64,000 nt of DNA, from assembly GCA_007693585.1 (NCBI GenBank), contig REDH01000072.1, forward strand, positions 1-64,000, written 5' to 3'. The position numbers and the translations under genes are program-made. The notes below the pieces were generated by a model, which was not told the DNA's origin, searched no databases, and saw only the letters and a list, made by a program, of their open reading frames with translations. The DNA comes from Deltaproteobacteria bacterium. GTDB taxonomy: Bacteria; Myxococcota_A; Bradymonadia; REDH01. Shown piece by piece: positions 54,702-63,584 of the stretch. Each line of letters begins with the position of its first letter. The first letter of the stretch is position 1.

Positions 54702-57700
54702 GTGAGCAGCTTCCCGCGACCGCCCTTCTCCGTCGAGGCGACAACCCGTGCCCTCGCCGTCACAATCCTCCTGCTCGCCGGGTGCGCCACAAGCACGGGG
54801 CTGACCGGTGACCCCTGCAGCGAGGACACCGACTGCGTGCAGGGCCGCTGCGAAGGCGGCCTCTGCACCGACGCGCCCGCACGGAACGACGATGCGACCG
54901 GCAGCACGCCAGCGCCCCTCGATGACGTCTCCGGGCCCTCCTCCGAGCCCCCGCCCCGGGACGTGGACCCGGGCGGTGGAGGCTTCCTCGACGAGTGCAG
55001 GACCGACGAGGACTGCGACAGCACCTACTGCCTCACCACCCCGCTCGGTCGCGTCTGCACCATCCGCTGCACCAACGACGAGCAATGCGAGGCGGCCGCC
55101 GGCTGGCGCTGCCGACGCGTCGCGGGACGCGGCGCCGACATCGAGGAACTCTGCTATCCCGACGCGGACGACCTCTGCGAGCCGTGCCGATTCGACACCG
55201 ACTGCGGAGACATCCCCGACCGCTGCGTCACCCTCGACGACGGGGACTTCTGCGCCCTCGACTGCGCCGGCGGAAGCACCTGCCCGCTCGGCTACCGGTG
55301 CGCCCTGCTCGATGACGACATCGAACAGTGCATCCCCGAGGAAAACCTCTGCGGTCCCTGCCGCGGCGCAGATCTCGACAACGACCCGACCAACTGCGGC
55401 GAATGTGGCGTACAGTGCGCTTTCCCCAACGCCGAAGCCACCTGCGTCGCCCGCGTCTGCACCATCTTCGCCTGCGAGCGCGGCTTCGCGAACTGCGACG
55501 GGGACGACACCACCGGGTGCGAGAGCACCCTCGACACCACCGACCACTGCGGCGCGTGCGGAAACACGTGCGTCAGCGCCGCCGGCGGAACCGTGCGCTG
55601 CGAGGACGGGCAGTGCGTCGAGGACGAGTGCCCCCCAGGACGCGCCTCCTGCGACGACAACCCCGACACCGGATGCGAAACCGACATCGACACCATCGAC
55701 AACTGCGGAGCTTGCGGAACAACCTGCACCTCCACCAACGGGCGCGCTCGATGCGAGGACGGCGCGTGCACCCAGGACCCCTGCCCCGCAGGCACCGAGA
55801 GCTGCGACGGCGACCCCGACACCGGATGCGAAACCGACATCGACACCATCGACAACTGCGGAGCTTGCGGAACAACCTGCACCTCCACCAACGGGCGCGC
55901 TCGATGCGAGGACGGCGCGTGCACCCAGGACCCCTGCCCCGCAGGCACCGAGAGCTGCGACGGCGACCCCGACACCGGATGCGAAACCGACATCGACACC
56001 ATCGACAACTGCGGAGCTTGCGGAACAACCTGCACCGCCGAGGATGGCTTTCCGCGCTGCGTCGATGGCGAATGCACCGTCTCCCTGTGCCCGCCCGGCA
56101 CAGAGAACTGCGACGGCGACCCCGACACCGGATGCGAAACCGACACCGAAGGCGATGTCCTCAACTGCGGCGCCTGCGGCAATGCCTGCACCGGCGGACG
56201 CGTCTGCCGCAACGGACGCTGCGAGTGCCCCCCGGACCGCGTGCTCTGCGGTGAGCAGTGCGTCACCCCCAACGCATGCGGCGGATGCGGAAACTTCAGC
56301 CGCAGCATCGGCGATGACTGCGGAGACCGCTGCGGACGCTGGGACTGCGACGGAACCGACTGGACCTGCTCCGACGAACGCAACCTGCAATCGGACCGAA
56401 ACCACTGCGGCGCGTGCGGTCTCCAGTGCCGAAGCGACGAGATCTGCCGCGACGGAACCTGCGGATGCCCCGACAACCGCATCGAGTGCGAAGGACAATG
56501 CGCCGCCCCCAACGCATGCGGCGGATGCGGCTCCCTCCCCGGCTCCCCCGGCGCCTCCTGCGGGGACTGCGGATCCTGGCAATGCGACGGAACGACCCTG
56601 TTGTGCACCGGCGAGGCCGACCTGCAGTCCGATCCCGCCAACTGCGGAACCTGCGGACGCACCTGCCGCTCCGACCAGATCTGCGGTGCAGGCGCGTGCG
56701 CCTGCCCCTCCGGACGGATCGAGTGTGACGGACAGTGCGTCACCCCCAACGCCTGCGGCGGATGCGGAAACTTCTCCCGAACCATCGGCAGCGAATGCCA
56801 GAACTGCGGAACCTGGCAATGCGACGGCAACGGCGGATGGACCTGCGCCGGACAGACCAGCACGCAGACAGACCCCGCCAACTGCGGCACCTGCGGGAAC
56901 GTCTGCACCGGAGGCCAGTCCTGTTCCGAAGGGTCCTGCTCGTGCTCCTCCGGCCAAATCCTGTGCGGCGGACAGTGCGTCGACCCCAACCCCTGCGGAG
57001 GTTGCGGGCCCCTCACAGGACCCGTCGGCCAGGCCTGCGGGACCTGCAGCTCCGGAACCCTCCAGTGCAGCGGCTCCGGAACCTCCGCCAACACCACCTG
57101 CCAGGGCGAAATCAGCCTCGTGAACAACAACGAGAACTGCGGCGCATGCGGAAACGCCTGCACCGGCGGCACCGTCTGCAGCGGAACCTCCTGCATCTGC
57201 CCCACCGGACAACGCCTGTGCAACGGCACCTGTCAGACCCCCAACGCATGCGGCGGATGCTCCACCCTCGCCACCCCGCCCGCCTCCAACGCCTGCGGCC
57301 CCTGCGGCCTCGACAGCATCGTCTGCAACGGACAGGAAGACACCATCTGCAGCGGAAGCACCACCAACCCCTGTGGTGGATGCTCCTCCCTCCCCAACCA
57401 CGGCCTCACCTGCGGAACCTGCAGCAACGGCACCTGGACCTGCAATGGCACCGACGCCCTCACCTGCCAGGGCGCCACCACCAACGCCTGCGGCGGATGC
57501 GGCAACTTCGGCCGCACGGTCGGCTCCACCTGCGATGGCTGCGGCACCTGGCAGTGCAGCGGCACCAACTGGACCTGCAACACCCCGAACTTCAACACCG
57601 ATCCGAACAACTGCGGCGGATGCGGCGTCACCTGCGGATCCGATCAGGCCTGCAGCGGCGGCGCCTGCGTCTGCAACACCGGGCGACCCTACAATCGCGT

Positions 57701-58319
57701 CTGGATCCGCAGCCAGAGCATCCAGTTCACCGAACTCACCAGCCACCTCCAGTCGCGCGGATATACCGTCACCCGAAGCCAGGGCGGCTTCTTCGGAAGC
57801 ACCCTCGACAACCAGGACATCCTCGTCCTCGACTCCGCCGCCATCGGGCCAGCTTCCCCAACCTCCGCCGAGCTCTTCGCCTGGGTCAACAACGGCGGCT
57901 CCGTCATCTTCATCGGAAGCAGCTCCAGCCAGATCTGCGAAAACCTGAACCCATACCTCAACGCCTTCGGCATGCGCTTCTCCGATGTCGGCAACGCCAC
58001 AGGCCTCTGCTCCGGCGGCGGCTTCTCCAGCGCGAGCAACAACAACCTCTCCATCAGCGCCCACCCCGTCACCCGAAACGCCTCCCTCAACAACAGCAAC
58101 CTCGCCCAGCGCAACGGATGGCGCATCCGCGACATCGGCGGCAACTCCGCACGACTCGCCACCCTCTCCAGCAACAGCAACCGGGAGGTGCTCCGCGCAC
58201 GACAGATCGGCTGCGGACGCGTCCTCGTCCTCGCCGACGGCCGCATCGCCACCGACATGGAGTCCGGAAACCGACCCTTCTGGACCCAGGCCATGGAGTG
58301 GCTCGCATTCCAGCGCTGA
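54702..58319 (+). CDS. Giant cysteine-rich lipoprotein with C-terminal Rossmann-like domain
   Basis: 1205 residues from a GTG at 54702, which gives a lipoprotein signal (ALAVTILLLAGC); an ATG at 54570 would add 44 residues. Residues about 30-230 hold Cys pairs such as CSEDTDCVQGRC. The centre is a series of ~50-residue units with NCGACG, C...GxC and GCETD-type turns; three of these are encoded by a 153-bp exact repeat. The last 210 residues differ: low Cys, alternating strands and helices (ILVLDSAAI, GGSVIFIGSSSS, GRVLVLADGRI), like a ThuA/GATase-type or DUF4350 fold. It may be a surface adhesin with a carbohydrate-binding or recognition tip; this is inference. It is divergent from the other Cys-rich giant. 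Confidence 0.85.
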   Translation: MSSFPRPPFSVEATTRALAVTILLLAGCATSTGLTGDPCSEDTDCVQGRCEGGLCTDAPARNDDATGSTPAPLDDVSGPSSEPPPRDVDPGGGGFLDECRTDEDCDSTYCLTTPLGRVCTIRCTNDEQCEAAAGWRCRRVAGRGADIEELCYPDADDLCEPCRFDTDCGDIPDRCVTLDDGDFCALDCAGGSTCPLGYRCALLDDDIEQCIPEENLCGPCRGADLDNDPTNCGECGVQCAFPNAEATCVARVCTIFACERGFANCDGDDTTGCESTLDTTDHCGACGNTCVSAAGGTVRCEDGQCVEDECPPGRASCDDNPDTGCETDIDTIDNCGACGTTCTSTNGRARCEDGACTQDPCPAGTESCDGDPDTGCETDIDTIDNCGACGTTCTSTNGRARCEDGACTQDPCPAGTESCDGDPDTGCETDIDTIDNCGACGTTCTAEDGFPRCVDGECTVSLCPPGTENCDGDPDTGCETDTEGDVLNCGACGNACTGGRVCRNGRCECPPDRVLCGEQCVTPNACGGCGNFSRSIGDDCGDRCGRWDCDGTDWTCSDERNLQSDRNHCGACGLQCRSDEICRDGTCGCPDNRIECEGQCAAPNACGGCGSLPGSPGASCGDCGSWQCDGTTLLCTGEADLQSDPANCGTCGRTCRSDQICGAGACACPSGRIECDGQCVTPNACGGCGNFSRTIGSECQNCGTWQCDGNGGWTCAGQTSTQTDPANCGTCGNVCTGGQSCSEGSCSCSSGQILCGGQCVDPNPCGGCGPLTGPVGQACGTCSSGTLQCSGSGTSANTTCQGEISLVNNNENCGACGNACTGGTVCSGTSCICPTGQRLCNGTCQTPNACGGCSTLATPPASNACGPCGLDSIVCNGQEDTICSGSTTNPCGGCSSLPNHGLTCGTCSNGTWTCNGTDALTCQGATTNACGGCGNFGRTVGSTCDGCGTWQCSGTNWTCNTPNFNTDPNNCGGCGVTCGSDQACSGGACVCNTGRPYNRVWIRSQSIQFTELTSHLQSRGYTVTRSQGGFFGSTLDNQDILVLDSAAIGPASPTSAELFAWVNNGGSVIFIGSSSSQICENLNPYLNAFGMRFSDVGNATGLCSGGGFSSASNNNLSISAHPVTRNASLNNSNLAQRNGWRIRDIGGNSARLATLSSNSNREVLRARQIGCGRVLVLADGRIATDMESGNRPFWTQAMEWLAFQR
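55661..56036 (+). repeat. 153-bp exact tandem duplication inside the Cys-rich gene
   Basis: Copies 55661-55813 and 55814-55966 are identical over all 153 bases. A third copy begins at 55967 and stays identical for 70 bases, to 56036. The unit is 51 codons, one Cys-rich module (NPDTGCETD...NCGACGTTC). Perfect identity implies a very recent duplication or ongoing gene conversion, or assembly collapse or expansion of a repeat. Confidence 0.9.
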
Positions 58320-58701
58320 CCCCAGTCGATACACCGCACCACCTCTCCACCGCTCCACCGCACCACCAAACCACGGAGCGCGCGCGAGCAGAACGGGGCA
58401 CATGACTCCGAGGCGGCCAGCCCGATCCGGCGAAACCAACCGCCACCCGCAGCCGAGACCGACGCAAGCGAGCACGAACGCTCGGAACACCGACCCGGGC
58501 ACCCGAACCGGTGCCACAGACGGTCCGACACCACACTCCGCACGACGCGGCACCCCAGGGACCCGGGCTTCGCGCCGGACGCACCGCAGCACTACCCGCG
58601 GATTGACCTCGCGCCCAGGCGCGTTACTCCACGCATCACCGGGGGGACACGCTCGCCAGTCCGCCCGGTCACCGCCGCGCTCCCCTCCCGCAGGGCCACA
58701 C
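58320..58701. other. Intergenic region upstream of the FHA regulator
   Basis: 382 bp with no supported gene. Frames through it lead into the FHA gene but have no similarity and poor composition. It contains the candidate promoter at 58603-58630. Nothing else was recognised. Confidence 0.5.
58603..58630 (+). promoter_or_regulatory. Candidate sigma-70-like promoter with palindrome in the spacer
   Basis: TTGACC (58603-58608) is followed 16 bp later by TACTCC (58625-58630). The spacer holds CGCGCC-CA-GGCGCG (58610-58623). The -35 is good and the -10 poor. A palindrome between them would suit a repressor site. It is 72 bp upstream of the TTG start at 58702. Confidence 0.3.
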
Positions 58702-59565
58702 TTGCTCCCCGAACTCACCGCCGTCGTCATCCGCGTCCCCGAACGCTCCGCCATTCCCCTTGGCCGCACCTTCGGACTCGTCGAGCACCAGACCCTCATC
58801 GGACGCGCTCCCGACACCGACCTGTGCCTCGATGACCTCACCGTCTCCAGACGCCACGCGCGCCTGACCATCCAGGAAGCCTCGGTCTCCTTCGAGGCCC
58901 TCTCCGAGACCAACGGCACCTTCCTCAACGGACAGCGACTCGCACCCGGGACCACCGGCATCGCACGCATCGCCGACCACGGACTGCACCTCCTGCAGCC
59001 CGCACTCGACCCGGACAGCGACCCCGTGGACCACACCGAGAACGGCACCATCCACCTCCAGGTCGGCGGGATCCTCCTCCAGCTCCGACGGGCCGCCGCC
59101 ACCAGACCCATTCAGGAACCCCTCAGCGCACCGCTCGTCCCCAGATCCACCCAACGCCCCGCTCCCCTCCTCTCCCTCCAGCGCGACGGTGACGGATGCA
59201 CCGTCTCCTGCCGAGGACGATACGTCGAGGTCCCCGCCGCCGCCGCACGCGTCCTCTGGGAACTCGCCCGAAACGCCTCCGGCATCGTCCACCTCTGGGA
59301 ACTCCAGGACGCCGCCGGTGCCGACGCCAACATCCCGCAGCTCGTCAGCCAGATCCGACGCGCCTTCCGACAGCTCGTCGAAGACGGCTTCCTCGACCGA
59401 AAGACCCTCCGCCGACACATCCACGCCGCCGCCAGCGGCGCCCGCCTGTCCGAACTCGACGCGCTCGAGGACGAAGCCCTCATGCGTCGCCTCATCCTCT
59501 CGCGACGAAACCACGGCTACGTGCTCTGCCTCCCCCCCGACGCCGTCCACCTCGCGACCATCTGA
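58702..59565 (+). CDS. FHA domain protein with C-terminal OmpR-type winged helix
   Basis: 287 residues from a TTG at 58702 (CAGGG about 8 bp upstream); no ATG fits. Residues about 15-95 are a forkhead-associated domain: LIGRAPDTDLCLDDLTVSRRHARL and ETNGTFLNG carry the GR, SxxH and NG residues that read phosphothreonine. The C-terminal 130 residues match the OmpR/PhoB winged helix (VLWELARNASGIVHLWEL, PQLVSQIRRAFRQLVEDG, RRNHGYVL), with about 30 extra residues inserted before the wing. This implies DNA binding controlled by Ser/Thr phosphorylation. The transmembrane kinase at 49403 is a candidate partner, by inference only. Confidence 0.85.
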   Translation: MLPELTAVVIRVPERSAIPLGRTFGLVEHQTLIGRAPDTDLCLDDLTVSRRHARLTIQEASVSFEALSETNGTFLNGQRLAPGTTGIARIADHGLHLLQPALDPDSDPVDHTENGTIHLQVGGILLQLRRAAATRPIQEPLSAPLVPRSTQRPAPLLSLQRDGDGCTVSCRGRYVEVPAAAARVLWELARNASGIVHLWELQDAAGADANIPQLVSQIRRAFRQLVEDGFLDRKTLRRHIHAAASGARLSELDALEDEALMRRLILSRRNHGYVLCLPPDAVHLATI

Positions 59566-59685
59566 CCGCAACCCGCCCGGACGACGCCGAACCGCCGGAC
59601 CACCAGCACACCCAATCCGCTCCGCCTGCCCCGACCCCACGCCCACGACCGACCGACCGAACAGCGCAAGACCACGCCAGAACGT

Positions 59686-59734
59686 TGAGCGAACACGACC
59701 CCACGCCCCTCAGCGAACACGATCCCCACGCCCC
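59686..59734. repeat. Imperfect 24-25 bp tandem duplication in a convergent gap
   Basis: Two neighbouring units, both containing AGCGAACACGA and then CCCCACGCCCC, in the gap between the FHA gene and the UDG gene. They lie past both stop codons. No function is suggested. Confidence 0.5.
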
Positions 59735-59762
59735 CACGCCCACGAAGGCCCCCCACACATCG

Positions 59763-60794
59763 TCAGCCTTCGCGTTCACCGGTCGCCGACAGACCGAGCC
59801 GCTCCATCACCGCCTGCAGATCCTGCCACGCCGACTTCTTCGCCGACGGCTCCCGCAGCAGGTACGCCGGATGCCATGTCGGCATCAACGCCATACCCTC
59901 GAACTCCTGCCACACCCCGCGCAGCGCGGACATCGGCGACCCCGTCCCGAGCACCGCCTGCGCCGCGGTACGCCCCAGCGTGACGATCACCTCAGGCTGC
60001 ACCGCCAGCACCTGCTCGCGCAGGAACGGAAGGCACGCCTCCACCTCTCCCGCCTCGGGCGTCCGGTTTCCCGGCGGCCGGCACTTCACCACGTTGGCGA
60101 TGTACACCCCCTCCCGGGACAACCCCATCGCCGCGATCATGCGGCCGAGAAGCTGCCCCGCTCGCCCCACGAACGGCTCCCCCACCCGATCCTCGTCCGC
60201 ACCCGGACCCTCGCCGATGAACATCAGGCGAGCCGATGGATCTCCCGTCCCGAAGACGATCTGCGTCCGCCCCTCGCACAGCCCGCACCGCCGACAGTCC
60301 CCCAGCCGCTCCCGTACCTCCTCCAGAGAAGGTCGCCCGACCTCCGCATCCCCATCCGGGCTCCCCACCGACGGAGAGGACTCCGCCGCATCCCCGCCCG
60401 ACCCCCACCCGAGCGCCGCGACCGCGTCCGGGTGCAACGCCGGCGCACTGCGGCTCCACGGCGCTGGCGCAGGCGCGTCATCCACCCCGGCTGGTGCGGA
60501 GACCCCCTGACCAGCGTGACGCCCCGACCCCGACGCCGCAGCCTCCTCCCCGGACGCCCGAGAACCCGCCCCCGATGCCTCAGGCTCCTCTCCGGAAGCC
60601 GGAAGACCCAACCGCCGTACCGCGGGTGGCTCCGCGGGCGCCGGCGAACCCGCCGCGAGCGACTCGATCCGTGCCCGCAGGGAGGCCCCCGTACCCGGCA
60701 CCCCGTTCAGGCCAAGTTCCCGCTGGCGACGCAGGGTCTCCGCCAGGCTGCCCGCGATGGCTCGCGCCATCTGCTGCTCCGGAGTCTCGGCCAA
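59763..60794 (-). CDS. Family 4 uracil-DNA glycosylase with long N-terminal extension
   Basis: 343 residues from a TTG at 60794 placed just after GGGGAG; an ATG at 60851 would overlap the gene upstream. The catalytic part (about 165-340) has [12 protein letters not shown] with Fe-S cluster cysteines, [20 protein letters not shown] (catalytic loop), [11 protein letters not shown] and [10 protein letters not shown]. This is the thermostable UDGa/type 4 pattern. It removes uracil from deaminated DNA. The first ~160 residues are Ala/Pro/Gly/Ser-rich and probably disordered, which is unusual for the family. The gene upstream stops 10 bp before this start, so they are probably translated from one mRNA. 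Confidence 0.9.
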   Translation of the reverse strand: MAETPEQQMARAIAGSLAETLRRQRELGLNGVPGTGASLRARIESLAAGSPAPAEPPAVRRLGLPASGEEPEASGAGSRASGEEAAASGSGRHAGQGVSAPAGVDDAPAPAPWSRSAPALHPDAVAALGWGSGGDAAESSPSVGSPDGDAEVGRPSLEEVRERLGDCRRCGLCEGRTQIVFGTGDPSARLMFIGEGPGADEDRVGEPFVGRAGQLLGRMIAAMGLSREGVYIANVVKCRPPGNRTPEAGEVEACLPFLREQVLAVQPEVIVTLGRTAAQAVLGTGSPMSALRGVWQEFEGMALMPTWHPAYLLREPSAKKSAWQDLQAVMERLGLSATGEREG

Positions 60795-60804
60795 GAAGCT
60801 CCCC

Positions 60805-62829
60805 TCAGTCGTCTCGGCGGGCCCGCGCGAAGAACAGCCCCGCGAGTCCACCGAGGATGAATCCGACCAGTCCGCGCCAGGCGTACCCCACCATGACCTG
60901 CGTACTCACACTCGCTTCCAGCATCTCGGCCCTGGCCCGGTATGCCTCCTCGGCGACCTCGGAGCGCTCCTCGAACTGCCGCTCCGCCTGACGGACGGAC
61001 GCCGTCACCTGACGCTGCATCCGATCGATCTCCGACCGGATGGTGGTCCCCGCCCGAAACTCGTCGAGCCGCCGCTCCTGGGCCGCCTCGAACTCCTCCA
61101 GGTTCGCCCGCGCCTCGGCGACGGCCTGGTCACGCTCGGCGGCGATCGCCGCGAGCTCCTGCGCGGCGTCCGATCCGGGACCACCGGTCCCCGCCGTCAG
61201 CCCCAGCGCCACCGCAAGCCCAACCATGGCGAGCACGAGCGGGACCAGCCCCCCGCCGGACGAGCGATCGGCTCCGTAGCGCGACGGAGCACGCCGGGCA
61301 GGCTCTCCGACCTCCGACAGTCCAGCCCGCCGCACCGCTGCCGTGGCGGCGGGCGCGGAACCAGCTTCCGCACGCTGTGCCGGCTCCGCGGGTGCGCCGG
61401 CGGCGGTCACGTCCTCGGCCAGCTCGATGGCCACCGCTTCACCCTGGGTCTCCCCGGGACGCCGGAACACGTGCCGCACCCGCGACTCGTCCTGAGGCCT
61501 CGGCGCCGGCTTGCGCGGCTCCTCCTCCGCCGGCAACTCGAAAAAGTCTCCCGTGTTCTCGGAAACCCGACCCGGCTGACGAATGCGGGACGCATCCGGC
61601 GCGATGAGCTGGCTGCCCTCGCGTCCCCGAATGTCCTGAGGGTTGATCCGGATCTCCTGCGACAGATCATGGTGGGGCATGACCGCCCCGATCGGCGCAT
61701 CCCCGAGCCGCTTCTCATGGGTCACCGGGACCGCGGGCGGCGTGTCGGACGAGGAGACCATGCTGTCCTCGGTCCTGCGCGCCACCACGCTCTGGCCACG
61801 CGCATCGAGCAGACGGGCCCAGTCCGTCTGCAGGACGTGCAGACCGCGCGCACCCACCAGCACCACAAGCCCCCGCGCGTCCGCGACCGAAAGACCCCAC
61901 GCTCCACCAGGAGCACGGAACTGATCGAGGTACGCTCCCGTCCCCGAATGGCACGCGTGCAGCCACCCATCCTCGGTGACACACAGCACGATCTGCCCCT
62001 GGCGGCAGAACACCCCGTGGAGAACCGGTGAATCGAACACCATGTCCCCGCCCACCTGGACGCCCTCTTCCAGGCTCCACAGCCGCGCCGTGCCGTCCTG
62101 GCCGGTCGTCATCAGATGACGCCTGGACGCGTCGAACGTCGCCGACAGCACCGCCCCATGGTGCGCCTGAAACTGCAGGTGCCGAGCACCCGACTTCGCA
62201 TTCCAGCACGTGACCCGCCCCAGCTCGTCCCCCACGAGCACCAGCTTGTCCCCCCAGATGAACCGGAGCACGCGCGGCTTCGGCGTCAGCCCCAGCCGGT
62301 GGATCTCCCGGCCGTCCAGCGCCGAAAGTATCTGCAGCTCGCCGTTGGCATCCGCACAGAAGATCTGCTCCGCACCACGGCTCATCGCGATGTGCGCCAC
62401 CGCCGCGTCCAGCGGCGGCAACGTGATCCGGGGCTCGAGGCGGGCGTCGTCCTCCGACAGCCGCAGCGTGCGAACCTGACGCCCCGCCGCCACCACGAGC
62501 ACATCCCCCGTGCGCGACGCCGCAACACCGTTCACCGGAAGCAGACCGGACGGCGAAGCGCCCTCGTTGTGGCGCCACGCCCACGGCCGAAAACGCTCCG
62601 GAAGATCCCACGGTTCGTCCGCCGACTGCGTCTGGAACTCCACCACATCCATCATGCTCGGCGGATCCAGCGACCACAACTGCAGGCCCGCACCCCCGTC
62701 CCCAAGGTACACGACCGCACGATGACCCTGCGAGTGCACATCGACACCCAGATACGTCCCGCGAACGGACGGAATCGACGATGCGATCGCAAAGGCGTCC
62801 AGATGGGTTGTGGAGGTCCCTCCCTTCAT
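60805..62829 (-). CDS. WD40-like/beta-propeller membrane protein with coiled coil
   Basis: 674 residues from the ATG at 62829. The first ~340 residues contain propeller repeats, clearest at [20 protein letters not shown] then [16 protein letters not shown] (WD40 signature). A long acidic/Pro-rich disordered stretch follows, then a transmembrane helix ([20 protein letters not shown]), a coiled coil ([20 protein letters not shown] ... [20 protein letters not shown]) and a last helix ([20 protein letters not shown]). So an intracellular propeller is tied to the membrane with a coiled coil between two helices. WD40-type platforms bind protein partners. It sits directly upstream of the UDG gene on the same strand; the meaning is unknown. 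Confidence 0.8.
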   Translation of the reverse strand: MKGGTSTTHLDAFAIASSIPSVRGTYLGVDVHSQGHRAVVYLGDGGAGLQLWSLDPPSMMDVVEFQTQSADEPWDLPERFRPWAWRHNEGASPSGLLPVNGVAASRTGDVLVVAAGRQVRTLRLSEDDARLEPRITLPPLDAAVAHIAMSRGAEQIFCADANGELQILSALDGREIHRLGLTPKPRVLRFIWGDKLVLVGDELGRVTCWNAKSGARHLQFQAHHGAVLSATFDASRRHLMTTGQDGTARLWSLEEGVQVGGDMVFDSPVLHGVFCRQGQIVLCVTEDGWLHACHSGTGAYLDQFRAPGGAWGLSVADARGLVVLVGARGLHVLQTDWARLLDARGQSVVARRTEDSMVSSSDTPPAVPVTHEKRLGDAPIGAVMPHHDLSQEIRINPQDIRGREGSQLIAPDASRIRQPGRVSENTGDFFELPAEEEPRKPAPRPQDESRVRHVFRRPGETQGEAVAIELAEDVTAAGAPAEPAQRAEAGSAPAATAAVRRAGLSEVGEPARRAPSRYGADRSSGGGLVPLVLAMVGLAVALGLTAGTGGPGSDAAQELAAIAAERDQAVAEARANLEEFEAAQERRLDEFRAGTTIRSEIDRMQRQVTASVRQAERQFEERSEVAEEAYRARAEMLEASVSTQVMVGYAWRGLVGFILGGLAGLFFARARRDD

Positions 62830-63035
62830 TGACTCACGCTGTCCTTGCACACGGGTCCGTCCACAGCCCCGGCCGACGACGCGGCCCGACCTTCCGCAGC
62901 AGGCACGTCCTTCTCCGGCGCGCATCCCTGCCCGGGGTCCGAGCAGACTATTCGGACCCGCCCCACTGCGCAAGCGCCCTGCCCCAAGAATCAGGGTGAT
63001 CGCACGAACCCGACGACGCGATCGCGAAACGCGAC

Positions 63036-63572
63036 TCAGCGCGCCCGGCGACGACCCGTGTCCCCGTGCCGACTGTTCGCCTGCCAGCACGCCTGCGTCT
63101 GGCCCACAAGCGCCTGCTCGAGCTGCCTGTCCTCGGACGTCACGGATCGCCGTCTCCAGCCCTCGTCCGACGCCGCGCCGCCCTCCCCGCCCCGCACGCC
63201 CTCCACGTCCCGCTCCTGACGAACATGCTGGGCAATCACGCCAGGACCACGCGCAGGATCCAGCACCACCGTCATCAGCACCTGACGCCGCTGCTCCGCC
63301 TCGCCCTGCCCCTCCATCTGCCACTCACCCCGAACCCGCCTCAATCGCACGCTCGCCTGCGACACCCCGACCTCCCGCTCCACCGCCTCCACAGCACAGG
63401 CGAACAGCAGATCCATCTCCTCGTCCAGATCGATGGCCCGCTCCTCCTGCATTGCCCGAAGCTGCTCCGGACTGTAGCACCCACCCGCCGCCAGAATCCC
63501 GAACACCAGCGCGGCGACGACGACCCCGCGCGCGACCCCCCCCGGTCCCGTCCGGCGCCCACTCCCCCCCAC
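63036..63572 (-). CDS. Small lipoprotein of unknown function
   Basis: 178 residues from a GTG at 63572 preceded by GGGGAGG. The signal peptide ends in VFGILAAGGC. The mature part starts YSPEQLRAMQEERAIDLDEE and is mainly helical and charged; I do not recognise a family. Its C-terminus is Arg-rich. Only 12 bp separate its start codon from the divergent epmA start, so the promoters must lie within each other's coding sequence. Confidence 0.7.
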   Translation of the reverse strand: MGGSGRRTGPGGVARGVVVAALVFGILAAGGCYSPEQLRAMQEERAIDLDEEMDLLFACAVEAVEREVGVSQASVRLRRVRGEWQMEGQGEAEQRRQVLMTVVLDPARGPGVIAQHVRQERDVEGVRGGEGGAASDEGWRRRSVTSEDRQLEQALVGQTQACWQANSRHGDTGRRRAR

Positions 63573-63584
63573 CCGCCTCCCCTC

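Noticed and set aside
55661-56036. CRISPR-like spaced repeats
   Set aside because: The repeats are contiguous, 153 bp long, in frame and encode Cys-rich modules.
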